Source: Oncomelania hupensis
Lineage: Eukaryota; Mollusca; Gastropoda; Littorinimorpha; Pomatiopsidae
Direction of reading: 5' to 3'
Assembly (NCBI GenBank): GCA_036898135.1
Contig: CM072513.1
Location: forward strand, 39,395,466 to 39,459,465
DNA: 64,000 bases
Part shown: positions 34,084 through 46,290 of the stretch, piece by piece
How the letters are laid out: each line of letters begins with the position of its first letter
Position numbering within the stretch: the first letter of the stretch is position 1
Program-made: the position numbers and the translations under genes
Notes under the pieces: generated by a model
What the model was told of the DNA's origin: nothing
The model's database searches: none
Seen by the model: only the letters and a program-made list of their open reading frames with translations

Positions 34084-34353
34084 CTGTTCATTTAGTCCCA
34101 AGTTCGAGAACGACTCAGCAGCGACTGGGGCCAGACACTCATCGTCGTCTCTCGCTCCGCCACCGTGACTGTTTTAGCCACTCTGCTGTCAAACACAGAG
34201 AGAGGGGGTCCAGCTTGGTATCGTGTACGTGTAGTCGCAACGACTAGTCATAGGGACTTTAAAGCTATTTTCCCCTCCAACCTCCCCCGACACCCCTACT
34301 CCAAAAGAGTGGACCTGTCCAAGATATCTAGACCGTGTGCCGCTAATTAATAT

Positions 34354-34552
34354 GTGGGGCCGGGTAGCTCAGTTGGTAAGAGCGTCTTGCTAGTAACCGA
34401 AAGGTCGCTGGTTCGAATCCCGGATTGGTCAACGTGTGATCATATTATTTTCCCCTTTACCAACAACTGGCCCGCTGGTGTCAGTATAAATCGGTCCAGT
34501 AGTCACCTATATGCGAAAGTGTCGTGTGACTATAATCTACAAACAACAACAA
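34354..34552 (+). mobile_element. tRNA-derived SINE family A, copy 2
   Basis: Apparently identical to 29131-29326 over its length, except for an extra CAA-type unit at the tail. It is flanked by perfect 11-bp copies of CTAATTAATAT (34343-34353 and 34553-34563). A and B boxes are intact. Confidence 0.95.
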
Positions 34553-34563
34553 CTAATTAATAT

Positions 34564-35124
34564 TCTCTTGTATCCACAACTTGGTCTTAAAAAGGTGGCG
34601 GGGTGAGGTGGGTCATCCTCCTAAAAAAAATATCGCTGTCGCCTCTGAACGTCACCTTCATGATAATATATCCCAATCTCTATATTCTTGTTTTAATTTT
34701 GAAACATAAAGTGCTTTTTTTCCCTTCGGTTTACTGGCAGCTCTCCAGACTTCTTTGATAAACCTGACCGTCCTCGGGACAATGGTGCCCTTGGCGTACA
34801 CATACGTTTCCTTTAAAAACTGATTGGTCTTTTTCCAAACCAATTCAGTCAATTCTTACTTCTGGTAAGTCAGAACGACTAACACCAGTTGCACGTGCAA
34901 GGGGAGGACATAAATGATAACCTACCAATCATACATGGCGACGTTATATTAAGTTTTTTGACACCGGCAGGGCTTCATTACCATTTTTTTTTTTAAAGAA
35001 AGAAAGACGTCCGCACAGCGAGCGACTGTCTCATGTCAAGTCAGTCGTGCAATCGAGCGCCTCTGTCTTTCCAAGAATTGCGCTGCTTTCACTACTATAC
35101 TTGCTATCTGATACTCATGCAGTG
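34564..35124. other. Non-coding stretch
   Basis: No gene or clear repeat. It leads into the left arm of the next element. Confidence 0.45.
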
Positions 35125-36715
35125 TGACCACACAGCGTAGCTGAGACTCGCCGGGAGGTGAACTTGTTTTTTCCAACCTAGTTCCAGTCATTCGCCGAAA
35201 AAGGCAATCACCGAAGTCGAACGAAGCTCTCCGATGTGTTACGAAATGATGCTTGCATGACTACGACTAGTTAAACATTAAAAATGATCGCTGTTGCTTC
35301 TAATTCTGTTCGATTAGCATTTCGCAACGGTATACTTTGTTAAGATCAGCATAATTATAATCGACCATATTTAATAGTTGCGTTCCTTGATTTGCATTTT
35401 GTTAGTTCTCAGCAGTAGGTTAATAATTGCATTCCCCATTTCCTGCCTCGAACCAAGTAGACACTGTTATACAGTATACATAGGCTTAATCTACAATATA
35501 TTATAAGTCAGTCTCCGCGCAGCGAAGAAGCTCACTACTGAATATAATTATTAGACCTGTATTGTTTGTTTTATACGTAAATAAATGTATAAACTATATC
35601 TATTCTAATTAATAATATTTCAGGCCTATACTTTGTAATATTCGAATCTTTAAATTTCCGGAAAAAGACGAGTAGGCTAAGCGAATTCTTCTTCTTTCTT
35701 TTTTTTTTCATTTAAAAGAATAGTGTGCTGCTGTGGGTGTAAATATGGTCAGTGACGTTTTGTTTGTTTTTGCTGAAGTTGGGTGTAGCCCGAAATATTC
35801 ATATGGTGTTACTGGTTATTTTTTCTTATCGATTTACCAAAGTTTTTAGATGATTTATGAAAATTTCCGCCTGCCACGCAACATTTTTTAAATACGTGTT
35901 TCTCATTAAAATACATATCATTGAAATACAAATAACAAATTTACTGTATCAGTTAAAAAGAATAATATTAGTTAAATAAATAATTGCTTTAGTGCTTGCA
36001 ATAAAAATGTCACTGTTTTTTTAGACCATTATAACCTTGCTTTGCTTTGTGCTGAAGAAACATCAACGTATCCATAGCGCTTTGAAATTTTGTCATGGTT
36101 TTATTGTTGATATAGATGTGAAAATAATATCGTTGTCCGTGTGCATTATGTGTTATGTATTATTTTTACTCTTTATTACTAATTGTGTCAGTATATTAAT
36201 CATCATAAAACAATAATAATAATACTAACTGCTTCAAAATACGAATCTCGACTTGACTTACAGCTTGAAGCTGTGCAGATCAAAACAGAATTAGATCTAG
36301 AAGCAACAGCGGCTATTTTTATGCACGGATGTTTCACCACTGGTAAATATGTATGATGAGGGCTTTTTAGCCCAATTTTATTGTCCTTAACGCTCATGCA
36401 ATAGGACGTTAAGCATCGTTTTTCGTTCGTTCTTTCGTCTTTGTAAACTCGTGGGCCTCCTACATACGTACGTAGTATTTCTAGTATGTAATTGAGGCCT
36501 ACGAAAGACGAGACTTCCCAGCCTGTGGTTTCACGTAGTCCTGCAAGCATTCGTTCGTAAAACATCGGATAGCTTCGCTCGGCTCGGAGAGCTTCGTTCG
36601 ACTTCGGTAATTGCCTTTTTCGGCGAATGACTGGAACTAGGTTGGAAAAAACAAGTTCGCCGCCGGGAGAAGCGAACGTAAGCCTTGGCTAGCCTCAGCG
36701 ACGCAGTGTGCACAC
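35125..36715. mobile_element. DNA transposon-like element with ~150-bp terminal inverted repeats
   Basis: The left arm (about 35125-35265) and right arm (about 36535-36715) are inverted copies that share AACTTGTTTTTTCCAACCTA, GTTCCAGTCATTCGCCGAAA and CGAAGTCGAACGAAGCTCTC. The 1.27-kb interior is AT-rich with no ORF over ~120 codons. It is a non-autonomous long-TIR element of unknown superfamily; target duplications were not resolved. Confidence 0.78.
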
Positions 36716-37165
36716 CCACACGGGTTCAGCCACAAGCGCCCCAATCTGGACACGAGAGCCACTATCGCCTATATCCAGATACGGGCGCCTGTGAGTTCAG
36801 CCGACTTTTACTGATCCCTTGAACATATAATCAGTAGCCTATACTATCTAGAGAGTAAACGTTATATGCTTACTGACATTGGGTGGCCCTAAAAAGAATA
36901 TTTTTCCATTAAAAGTGGGGTGAAAATTGAACTGATAAGTGGTGAAAACACATTAACTATCATTACTAATATTAAAAATATCTCAGTGGGGATTGTCTGT
37001 GAACAATAAATATTGATTGTGTCGCTATAAGTTAAGTTTGTGTTCGTCGTCAGCTGATGACGCTGTTCACATTCTCAGTTGTTGATGTGAACTTTTTGAA
37101 CTTGAACCTTGAAAGTTAGCTTAATCCCTTTTTGAATTAAAGAAAGAAACAACGCGCGCACACAC

Positions 37166-37197
<32 letters not shown>

Positions 37198-38081
37198 CTA
37201 CACACTCACAAGAGCACACCGTATTGCTTAAAGTAGCCTACTTAGAGTGCAGTCAATATAAACACTAGCTCAGAGTTCGTTTACCTCAAGTTTTGACACA
37301 GTGGAAATCTCCGATAGACCCATACACAACCCAATCCCGCATTTTTCTTTTTACTTTTTCTCCATAATTTGCTTTTATTTCATCAGACGCTGCCGAAGAA
37401 TTATTGTTTTAATCATTACCCGTCCGTGCGTTTCATTCTTTTAACTGATATAACGTACGCTGTTTCTGCTGAACCGGTTTTTAAAACAATTAATTTGTGT
37501 GTGAATTTCTAAAGGAACTTCGCGCATACACACGCACACACACACGCACACCCACACACACACACACACCCAAACACATCCTCACACACACACCTCCTCT
37601 CCCCCTGACCCCACACACACACTTTAGAGCGCGATGATTGCAGGGTCAGTGTTTATAGTATTTATAGTCATGCATATTAACTCCTGATAGTATGGATTAT
37701 ATTTCTAATTGCATTATTGTTCTATACCCAGTATATAATTCTTATATCCAAGTAAGTGCAGGTGCTTTTTTCAGAATGTTTTAAAATCCTGTAGGAAATT
37801 TTCCAGTTCAAAATCCATAGTTAGGTGGGCTGCGCTTGTTCATAAGCTTGTCTAAAGGCCTATCTTATCTAAAGGCCTATCTTATCTAAAGGCCTATCTT
37901 ATCTAAAGGCCTATCTTAATTGGAAGGTTCGTGGAGGTTCACGAACTTTTTTTTTTAAGAGGTTGTCAGATCCCGAAGTTAGGTTCCTGAACCTGTAGGA
38001 CAAAAATAGTCTTGACGGCTGTTATGGGACACTACAGGCCCATAGACTCCGTTTGTGTGTTTGCGCTTGTGTTTACATTGG

Positions 38082-38122
<41 letters not shown>

Positions 38123-38786
38123 ATATGGGGTGGGTGGTGGTAGGGAGGGGGGGGGATCATTTCCTTTTTTGTGATTTGCTGATTCCATCTCGTCTTTTTT
38201 TCTCAGTTTTCTTCTGCTGTTGAGGTGTGCATATCTGTTTCCCACCCTGACTTCACTGCCTCAGTCCATCATTCACCTGCAATTAAACTTTTAACTGTCA
38301 AAATCGTAGTTTTATCGCTTTCTTCAATCCGTTTTACCACATTGCAACCCTTTAAAAGTAAGCTTACGGTTTTTATTCAATATGTATAGTTTGCTAGTTT
38401 GAATTACCGCCGATGAAAATATTGTAATGAACGAACTTCGAACACGTTACATGTACCTTTCTATTGCTAAAGAAACTATAATCATATACTGTAAGCTTAA
38501 TTACCTGTTCATTAAGCGTAGCTTAGACTGACTGATGAGGGCTGTAGTGAAAAGATGACAGTCACATGCAGATATTCTGATATCCGTTTTGCAGCTTTGT
38601 GTAATTGACCTGCGATTTACCCAGACTATATATCCACAAGGCCGGGTGAGATATAAACAAGTTAACGATTTCGATTGCTGCAACTATCCTTGTTGCATGA
38701 TTTCCTTCCGCTTTGCGGCGACGGTACACGTGGTTTGTCCTTTTGAGATAATTAAGGCTGTTACATTCCTATTCATATTCTGTCCC
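36716..38786. other. Non-coding stretch with simple repeats
   Basis: CA-rich microsatellites (37156-37197, 37530-37620), a four-unit repeat of AAAGGCCTATCTTATCT (about 37853-37918) and a GT repeat (38082-38120). No exon is recognised. Confidence 0.55.
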
Positions 38787-38985
38787 GTAACTCGGAGGTC
38801 GTAGGGGCACCACAGATGATCGTTTAACCAGCATACTCCATCTTTCTCTGTTTCTCTGAGCTTCGCTCAGTGTCAAACCAGTCCATTCTCGAATGTTGTC
38901 CTCCCACCTCTTTTTCGGTCTCCCCCTTCTTCTACCTCCTTGAACTGTGCCTTGCAGAATGGTCTTTGCAAGGCCTGATCATATA
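38787..38985 (-). mobile_element. Extra LINE 3' fragment in tandem
   Basis: Repeats the last ~200 bp of the adjoining LINE (the same C-terminal codons and GGTGCCCCTACGACCTCC end), in the same orientation and directly beyond it. A short internal change (TCTGTTTCTCTGAGCTTC) distinguishes it. It is either a second truncated insertion or a local duplication. Confidence 0.85.
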
Positions 38986-38987
38986 TA

Positions 38988-39955
38988 CCCGTAACCAGGA
39001 GGTCGTAGGGGCACCACAGATAATCGTTTAACCAGCATACTCCATCTTTCTCTGTCCTCAGCAGCCCTGATGGCTTCGCTCAGTGTCAAACCAGTCCATT
39101 CTCGAATGTTGTCCTCCCACCTCTTTTTCGGTCTCCCTCTTCTTCTACCTCCTTGAACTGTGCCTTGCAAAATGGTCTTTGCAAGGCCTGATGATCTGGT
39201 GACGTGGCCATACCATCGGAGTTTCCGTTTCTTCACCACTGTGAGCAGGTCATCGTGGGCTTGTGTGATGGTCTGTCGGACTTCGTCGTTGGTGATGTGT
39301 TGGGTATAGGAAATGCCCAGAAATCTGTAGCACCTCATCTCTATGCTTTGTATTCTTCGTTGTAGATCTGCTGTGAGGGTCCATGCTTCGCAAGCATATA
39401 GGAAGATGGAGATGACAAAGGAGCGCAGCAGTCTTACTTTGGAATGTAGACTGATGGTCCTGTCTTTTCAAATGGGCTTTGTGCCATCCTGGAGAGGACT
39501 TCCTGTCGGGACCCATTGTCTGATACAATGGCTCCTAAATATTTGAAGCTATGCACTGTGTTGAGGGATTGGCCTTGGACTTTGATATCCGTTTTGATGC
39601 CATTGGTGTTGTTGGTCATCATTTTGGTCTTCTCTGCACTTATTTCCATTCCATAAGCTCTGGAGGTGGTGTCAAGCCTCTGTACCAGCTGTTCAAGTTC
39701 TCGTTCCTCTCCAGCCAATCCATCAATGTCATCCGCGAAACAAAGATTGGAGATTGCTCTACCCCCTATGCTGACTGTGCCTTCGTGATCTGCAAGGGCA
39801 TCTGACATGATGCGCTCTAGGAAGATGTTGAAGAGTGTTGGAGAGAGTACGCATCCTTGACGCACACCGATTGTTGTTCTGAACCAGTATCTGCAAGAGC
39901 ATCTGACATGATGCGCTCTAGGAAGATGTTGAAGAGTGTTGGAGAGAGTAGGCAT
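38988..39955 (-). pseudogene. LINE RT catalytic core and C-terminus
   Basis: Encodes TTIGVRQGCVLSPTLFNIFL, SNLCFADDIDGLAGEERELE (FADD is the RT catalytic box), GMEISAEKTKMMTNN and FKYLGAIVSDNGSRQEVLSR. After a frameshift near 39440 the C-terminal VVKKRKLRWYGHVTRSSGLA and GRRRGRPKKRWEDNIREW follow. The frameshift separates the RT palm from the C-terminus. Confidence 0.9.
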
Positions 39956-39981
39956 CCTTGACGCACACCGATTGTTGTTCT

Positions 39982-40410
39982 GAACCAGTTCCCGATGACG
40001 CTGTTATGGAGGACGCACCTGGTAGCCTTGTCATACAGGCTTTTGATGACTTCAATAATTTTAGGGCTGATGTTGTACACTTTCATTGTTGCCCATAGAG
40101 CTGCATGCGGTCAAACGCCTTCTTGAAGTCTATGAACACATGATATAGATGTTGTTGGTGCTGTTGTTATTTATCACAGATTATTCTGATGTTGAAAATC
40201 ATTCTGTTCAGTGGTACTTCGCCCTGCCCTGAATCCTGCTTGTTCTTCAGCTATGATTTGTTTAGCTTGGGGTTTTAACCAGTTTAGTATTATTTTCAGG
40301 AAGACCTTGCTGGGATCATCCCCGGATGGCTGATGAGTCTGGTGATGCGGTAATTTTCACACTCCTGAAGGTTACCTTTCTTGGGAAGAGTGATGACAAG
40401 CGACTGGGTT
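39982..40410 (-). pseudogene. LINE RT, middle part
   Basis: Minus-strand frames give SPKIIEVIKSLYDKATRCVL and HNSVIGNWFRTTIGVRQGC, preceded by degenerate codons for the HVFIDFKKAFD-type motif around 40120 and the QAGFRAGRST-type motif near 40230. Stops and frameshifts are present. Excision of the LTR joins this part to 41982-42437. Confidence 0.82.
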
Positions 40411-41981
40411 TGTCGCAAGATGACTAGTTTTACCCTGCTTACTTTACGTTGTAGCCTTGTTTAGTCATTGTAATCTTAGAATGTTAATGTTAGGCTGCAG
40501 CAGACGATGGAAGTAATCAAGCGTAGCAATGATATACTGCCGTTTACACACAGTGGTAGCTGACGGTAAGAGCGAAGGCAATGACATCATCGTAGCTACG
40601 TTAGGCGAGTCGATTACCCGCCAATGGGAACACAGTTTAGAATAGAATCAACCAGGTCTGGCTGATTCAAATAGAGAGAGAGAACGGCAGTCGAGTGGGA
40701 AACTAGGAGCAGTAAACGGCTACACAGTTAGCAGTAAGATCTCTCCTGAACAGACCAGGAAGCAGGACTTGTGAATCTTAGAATTCAATCAAGTAGCCAC
40801 GGGCCTGACTTTGTCAAACAGGTAAATGAACATACTTCTGTTTCATCGTGATATATTTATATTATTGTTGAAATTATGTTTGTGGAATTTGCTATGCATA
40901 GATTTGAAATGTTAATCCGAATTTGCCTTACCACGTGGAGAAGCCAAACACGTGTTAAGCACGACCGGTTTCGACGCCATGTTGTATACCTGACGGAACC
41001 TCTGTTGTTGAACCTATATGTATGTTTGCAGACCAGTGGCTGTACCAGTGAATGTTTATAATATTATTAATTCTTTATGTGTATAATTAGCCACGAGTTA
41101 TAGTTATGTATGTATAGGAAAGTAGAGTTGAGATTCCAGTGGACCACGGACGTAGCAGAATGTTCGTCGCTTATGTATAGAGATGTGGAGCTATCACTGA
41201 GGGCTACTTTGGCTTTCAGTGAGACGCTCTGCACAGACCTATTATTCAAGGTTGTGCAGCATTTCGTCTCTTATGATTACAGACGAGCAGGCGAGATACA
41301 CTGTGCGCCCAACTCACCAGAAAACACGAGTTGGCTGTTTAGACTCTACAGCACAGGACTGAGAGAGCAACCCAGGAAAACACCCTACAAGACAATACAG
41401 CTTGTCAAGGGACCAAACTACATGACGACCCAGCGTGTACCAGAAGCTACCTCAACGAAGGGCTTCAATCCCGCTACATGACAGTTAAGTGCATAGGAAA
41501 AAGTGCACTAGAACTGATAGCAAATGGACCACAGTAGTCCACTCTTCAGAAAACTGTAAAACGGACCACAGTAGTCCAATCTTCATGAACTCTAGTAGCC
41601 AGTGCCCTATGAAGACACAACAGCTGCCTAGACTATCAGCGATCGAACCATTTGCATTGATACAGAACTTTTTAAGGTAGATTAGTACATAGAAGATCTT
41701 GTATAGGCCTAGAGTAGAAGAAATAAATGTGTGATTTTAACTGTTATCAAGTGGCTGGACTACATATGATTCATAGCCGTGTGAAAGCTAGTGTGACAGT
41801 GATCTTTTACCATTTTTTCTATCTATCTCTGTACCCCAGCCTTAGCACAGACCGAGCTAAATAAATAAATGTATTAAAGTAATTCAGCGGGTGACTCACT
41901 AGCGGTTCCCATCGAATAAAGCGTGAGGGTTACAGCAATCCATTGTGCAGAGCCCAGTAACAACTAAAACCCCACGTGACA
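40411..41981 (+). mobile_element. Solo LTR, copy 3 (1571 bp), diverged
   Basis: TGTCGCAAGATGAC...CCCCACGTGACA, flanked by the 5-bp duplication GGGTT (40406-40410 and 41982-41986). The flanking LINE sequence joins without a gap after excision and matches the + strand LINE around 14850-14880. Shared blocks with copies 1 and 2 include GACCGGTTTCGACGCCAT and GACCAGTGGCTGTACC, but the 5' ~60 bp differ, so it is a subfamily. GAAATAAATGTGTGATT near the end may be the polyadenylation region. Confidence 0.93.
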
Positions 41982-42437
41982 GGGTTCATGGTGTAGACCA
42001 CTCCCCACTATGCCAGATCTTGTTACAGATAATGGTGAGGGCATCAATCATCGCTTCTCCTCCTACTTGAAGCAGTTCCGCAGTTCCGCGGTTATATTGT
42101 CCACCCCCGCTGACTTCCCTTTCTTCAGCGATTGCACTGCTGCCTCAACTTCTTCCCGGAGAATAGGGAGGATTTCTTCTTCTTCTCTGATCTCGGGACA
42201 TGCTAGAACTGATGGGTCTCCATTTGGTGTATGGTTGTAAAGGTCAGAGCAGTACTCTGTCCATCTGTCCAAGACTTCTTGTTCTTCTGTAAGGCATATG
42301 GCAGACTTGCTTTGGATCGTGGAGACTTTGGGCTGTTTAACACTTGTCAGCCGCTTCACAGTCTGGTAGGCCTTCTTGCTGTTGTTCTCTATTTCCTGGC
42401 ATTGATCTTCTATCCAATTCTCCTTTGCTGTGCGCAT
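41982..42437 (-). pseudogene. LINE linker and RT start
   Basis: Encodes KKAYQTVKRLTSVKQPKVST, CLTEEQEVLDRWTEYCSDLY and GDPSVLACPEIREEEEILPI, then KGKSAGVDNITAEL. This is the region where the + strand LINE carries solo LTR 2. Confidence 0.88.
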
Positions 42438-42556
42438 GCCTTTTCGGATGTCATTGTTGATTTATCGGTAGACATCAGCTCCCTGTGAGATGTTCATTTC
42501 AAAAAAAAAAATTTTTTTAATCGTTCTCTCTTCGTTTATTACACAGATACAGAAGA

Positions 42557-43850
42557 TCAGGTGTGATCCACGGCTTCTTCCTTGGTCGGTGCTTGCCAAG
42601 GATCTCGGTGGCGGCATCTGTCACAGCTGAGTTGAAGGTGGTGGTCATCTACTTCACCAGCCCCCAAAATGAGCAGTGGTGCAAATTTCCCTCCAATTGT
42701 AGCCTGAAATAATTCTGCCACCTCCGGGTCTTGCAGTTTGTCCAGGTCGAACTTCAGTATAGTGCACTTTGCTGTATTTACTCTTTTCAAGTGGAGCCGG
42801 AAAGACATCATCACGAGATCGTGGTCACTTCCGATGTCTGCTCCTGGAAAAGTGCGTGTCCTGCCAATGTTGATGCTTGATCTGAAGCGTTTCTTGACCA
42901 TGATGTAGTCTATCTGGTTGTGATGCTCCCCGCCGGGACTGTGCCACGTCCATCGTCTGGAGTTTTTGTGGAGACCAAGCGTGTTTGCCAGTACCAGATT
43001 GTTGTATCTGGTAAACTCCAAGAGTCTCAGACCCCTGTCATTTGTCTCGTTGTTGCAGTGGGGTCCACATGTGTCTCCCCAGTTGTGGTGCGCTTCTTAG
43101 CCAACCTTGGCATTCCAGTCGCCTTGCACTATGACTATGTCCTTTTTCGGCACTTGGTCAAGGACAGCCGGTAGATTTTCATAAAAATCCTCCACTTCGC
43201 TGTCGTCATAGTCTGATGATGGGGCATAGGCCTGGATGATGGTGATGTTGAAGGGGCTGCTCTCAGACGGATGGTAATGAGTCTACTGGAGACTGGGCGG
43301 CAACCCATGACAGTGGCTAGAATGTTCTTGTGGACCAAGAATCCAACGCCGTGTTCGTGCCTGTCATCTCTACCGCTGAAATAGAGCTTGTGGCCTTTGT
43401 CGGTCGTTGTTTCACCTAGGCTTTTCCAGCGCAGTTCGCTGATACCTAGAACGTTCCATCGATAGTGGTCCAGCTCGTGGGCCAGTTCTTCTAATTTTCC
43501 TTCCGCAGTTAGGGTCCTGAAATTCCAGGTTCCTATGACGATGTTATTTCTCGTGCGGATCTTGGTAAATTGTCCAACAGTAGCATACTTATCACCTCCG
43601 TCCTGGTGGCCAACGGAAGGCGCGGTCCTTGTTGAACCGGGCGACGACCGGTCCGGTATGGAATTAGTGGATATAGTTTCATCATGTAGTTTGTCTTGGG
43701 CAAAAAAGACCTGGCGGTGCCCAATCCTCTCCAGGCTGTTGGCCACAGCCGAAATCCACGAATACAGTGTAGCTCGCCTTGGCCCTGAGCACGTGGTCGT
43801 TGAACCTGTAGCTAGTAACGTGAGGTTCCTCCGCCCTGGCCGGTGACTTC
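42557..43850 (-). pseudogene. LINE endonuclease domain, minus-strand copy
   Basis: The first frame (to about 43135) reads IGTWNFRTLTAEGKLEELAH, LGISELRWKSLGE and GVGFLVHKNILATVMGCRPV. The second frame (from about 43021) reads EFTRYNNLVLANTLGLHKNS, SPGGEHHNQIDYIMVKKRF and ADIGSDHDLVMMSFRLHLK. N, E, Y..D and SDH motifs of the APE fold are visible. Frameshifts near 43250 and 43040 split the ORF. Confidence 0.9.
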
Positions 43851-43952
43851 TGTGTAGAAGATTTTCGCCCAGTGATGCCGTGCTAACATCACCCCTGTAG
43901 TATTAGTCGCCTTACGACACGCCGAAAAACGTTGGGTCTATTCTATATTATA

Positions 43953-44036
43953 TAGAATTATATTATAATCAGACCACTGATCGCGAATGCTTATATTATA
44001 TAAATCGCCATACTGATCCTCCCGCACACCCCGCAC

Positions 44037-44087
<51 letters not shown>

Positions 44088-45707
44088 CCCCTCTTCCCCC
44101 TTCTAAAAAAATAAAAATAATATAATATAACATTAAAACAATTAATTTTTACAAATAGATTAAAACTAAATAAAAATCATCATCATCATCATCATCATTG
44201 GTAGACATTATTTCAGACGTGATTGTACAATGCGCTGCCATTTGTTTACATCTGCCACGTGAGCAGAACTATCCGTTCAAAGAACTTTTGGAGACTCATG
44301 TTACAATAACAGAGACACACACATCTTCCAGCACATAAAATGGAAACTCAAAATACATCATTGCTATTGTTTGGTGTTAAAGCTAGTTTGAGCTAAAACG
44401 TGAAAGGCTTTAATAAAATAGTGCCGTGCAGAAAGGGCAAGCGTTGCTTCCCTTGTTCTATTTTTAGCCGTATTAGACACAAACTGTGGCCTTCCGTCTT
44501 CGTCGAAGGTTTTCGGATACGCGTGGAGGCTGCGTGATCACCCAGGTTCAAAGAGCGGTTTTGACGACCTTGCCATAGTGGAAGTGTACTTATTTTGGCT
44601 GACCCTATGAGTAAGTGTTAATGTAACATTACGTTCGTTTGACTAGTTTCACATTGAGCGTACATTACTCACAACTGTGAAGACAATGATGAATGAACAA
44701 AGAGTGAAAGACAGTCAATCGAGTCAATGGCTGTTCATGGAGTTTGGCTGATTCAACGATTGTTTTTGTGAGAAAAAACGAAGATAATCCTAACGCTAAG
44801 TAATGGTAACTTTCTGACTTTGGATGTTGACCACTATAATCAGCTGAGCCGACTAATCACTGCAGCTGTGTTACACAGCTGTAGCTGTGATTGACTCGGT
44901 GATTAGATTAGTTTTGGGAATTTCGGCTGTGATTTGCTAGATCTGAACGAAAAGTACAAAACAGAATTAAATTAATCAGAGTTCTTTAATAATAAGTCAG
45001 ACGTTTATTTGTGGAGCAAAGGAATTGTCACAAACCAGCTGATACTGGTTCGCTGAACTTTTCATGGACTATTATGCAACCTACTACCTAGTTCTTTAAC
45101 TGCGCATTGATAGGCCTACTCAGTGTTAAAATAAAATGCTGTGGCTGTACTCCTGTACTGTGGTAATTTAGTTAGCTAAAATTTTTTTTCGGATTTGAAG
45201 AATAATGGACGACTTGTGATATGTAATATTGTTTAAAAACCATATGAGTGGTTTTATTAAGATTTAGTAAGGGTTAACTTAAGGCTTGAGACTTTTAGAT
45301 CCTAGTCGATAATTCAAAGTTCATGTTGTGAATGTGAGGCAAAGTGCCAAAGAAATCAAAATAAATTTCATGTTGATGGACAAACAGGCAGAATATAAAG
45401 ATCAACATGTTGACGTCATTTGAAAAACTAAAAAAATGTCTGGACTGAAATGTATGCTTTGCTTGAGGAGACTCAGGTACGGTTTCTTCATTTGTTAACA
45501 AATATATATATAATATTGGGGTAGTACTTCGTAATTAGTTAGTTTAGTTTTCAGAGTAACATTGTAAAAATATTTTACATCCATGATCTAATAATCCACT
45601 CTTCTTTTTTCTTGGTCTAGAGTTGGTCTATAATTGTTGTTATACTTTGTAAGTTGTTTATTATAATTAATATTTAGTTATTTATTTAATCATGCTTATA
45701 ATTATAA
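43953..45707. other. Non-coding stretch
   Basis: Includes a CT microsatellite (44039-44086), a short CAT run (44177-44198) and an imperfect palindrome with CAGCTGTG/CACAGCTG words (44862-44893). AT-rich; no gene is recognised. Confidence 0.55.
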
Positions 45708-46290
45708 TATAGCGCTTTTTTTAGCTTCAAGAGCTGCTCAAGGAGCTGATAGAGGATTTAACTCATACAGCCCAAGACGCCCACTTGCAAATAGTCTGAT
45801 GCCCAGAACTGATCACAATCCTGGGTGAGGAGCATGAGGGTGAATGGACATAGTGCTGGCTGGGTGTATTTGTGTAGCTGACACTCAGCCCTCTAGGACA
45901 TCAATGTCAGGATCTTTGAAGTCTGTGCCATGAGTGAGTGCACAAACTAGACCCAGGGCTATAATCTCATCCATGATCCAAAGGAGTAGGGGTGCGGTGT
46001 CTCAAGGTCATGTTATTTTTGTTTCGGCACTTCAGGATGTTGACCAGCTTCGAACCCCAGACCGCACATTCTGTGATGTTATCGCTTGACATTCAATGCT
46101 TCAACAGTTTTAGCCGCTGAGTACACCACTCGGCCAACAGTGTTTCACACAGTCTGCCATATTAGTTTTTGGGGGTTCGGCACTCCAGGCTGTCAGTCGG
46201 CTTTGAATCACTGTCAGTATAGGCTGCAATGTAGTTATCGTTCGACATTCAATGGTTAAATTATTTTGGCATATCATACCACTGAGCCAA
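45708..46290 (-). mobile_element. SINE family B copy with duplicated head
   Basis: In element orientation the 3' module (GAGCAGCTCTTGAAGC, then AAAAAAAGCGCTATA) lies at 45708-45760 and the body at 45770-46040 (TCCTAGAGGGCTGAGTGTCA). The head at 46040-46140 (GGCCGAGTGGTGTACTCAGC, GGGGTTCGAAGC) is tRNA-like. A second degenerate head copy with the same order of words follows at 46140-46290, so the head region is tandemly duplicated. Confidence 0.78.

Larger units (their letters stand above)
38988..43952 (-). mobile_element. APE-type LINE, minus-strand copy with solo LTR inside
   Basis: Same family as 11745-16312, with matching 5' (CGGCGTGTCGTAAGGCGAC) and 3' ends. Without the LTR at 40411-41981 it is about 3.4 kb. 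The endonuclease, RT (including FADDIDGLAG) and C-terminal regions are all recognisable but broken by frameshifts, a 101-bp internal duplication (39798-39999) and an A/T-run disruption near 42505. It would not be autonomous now. Confidence 0.92.

Noticed and set aside
33377..34091. Leu/Ser-rich and Arg/Glu-rich proteins of up to 205 residues
   Set aside because: Translations of the GA/CT block; no conservation or gene structure.
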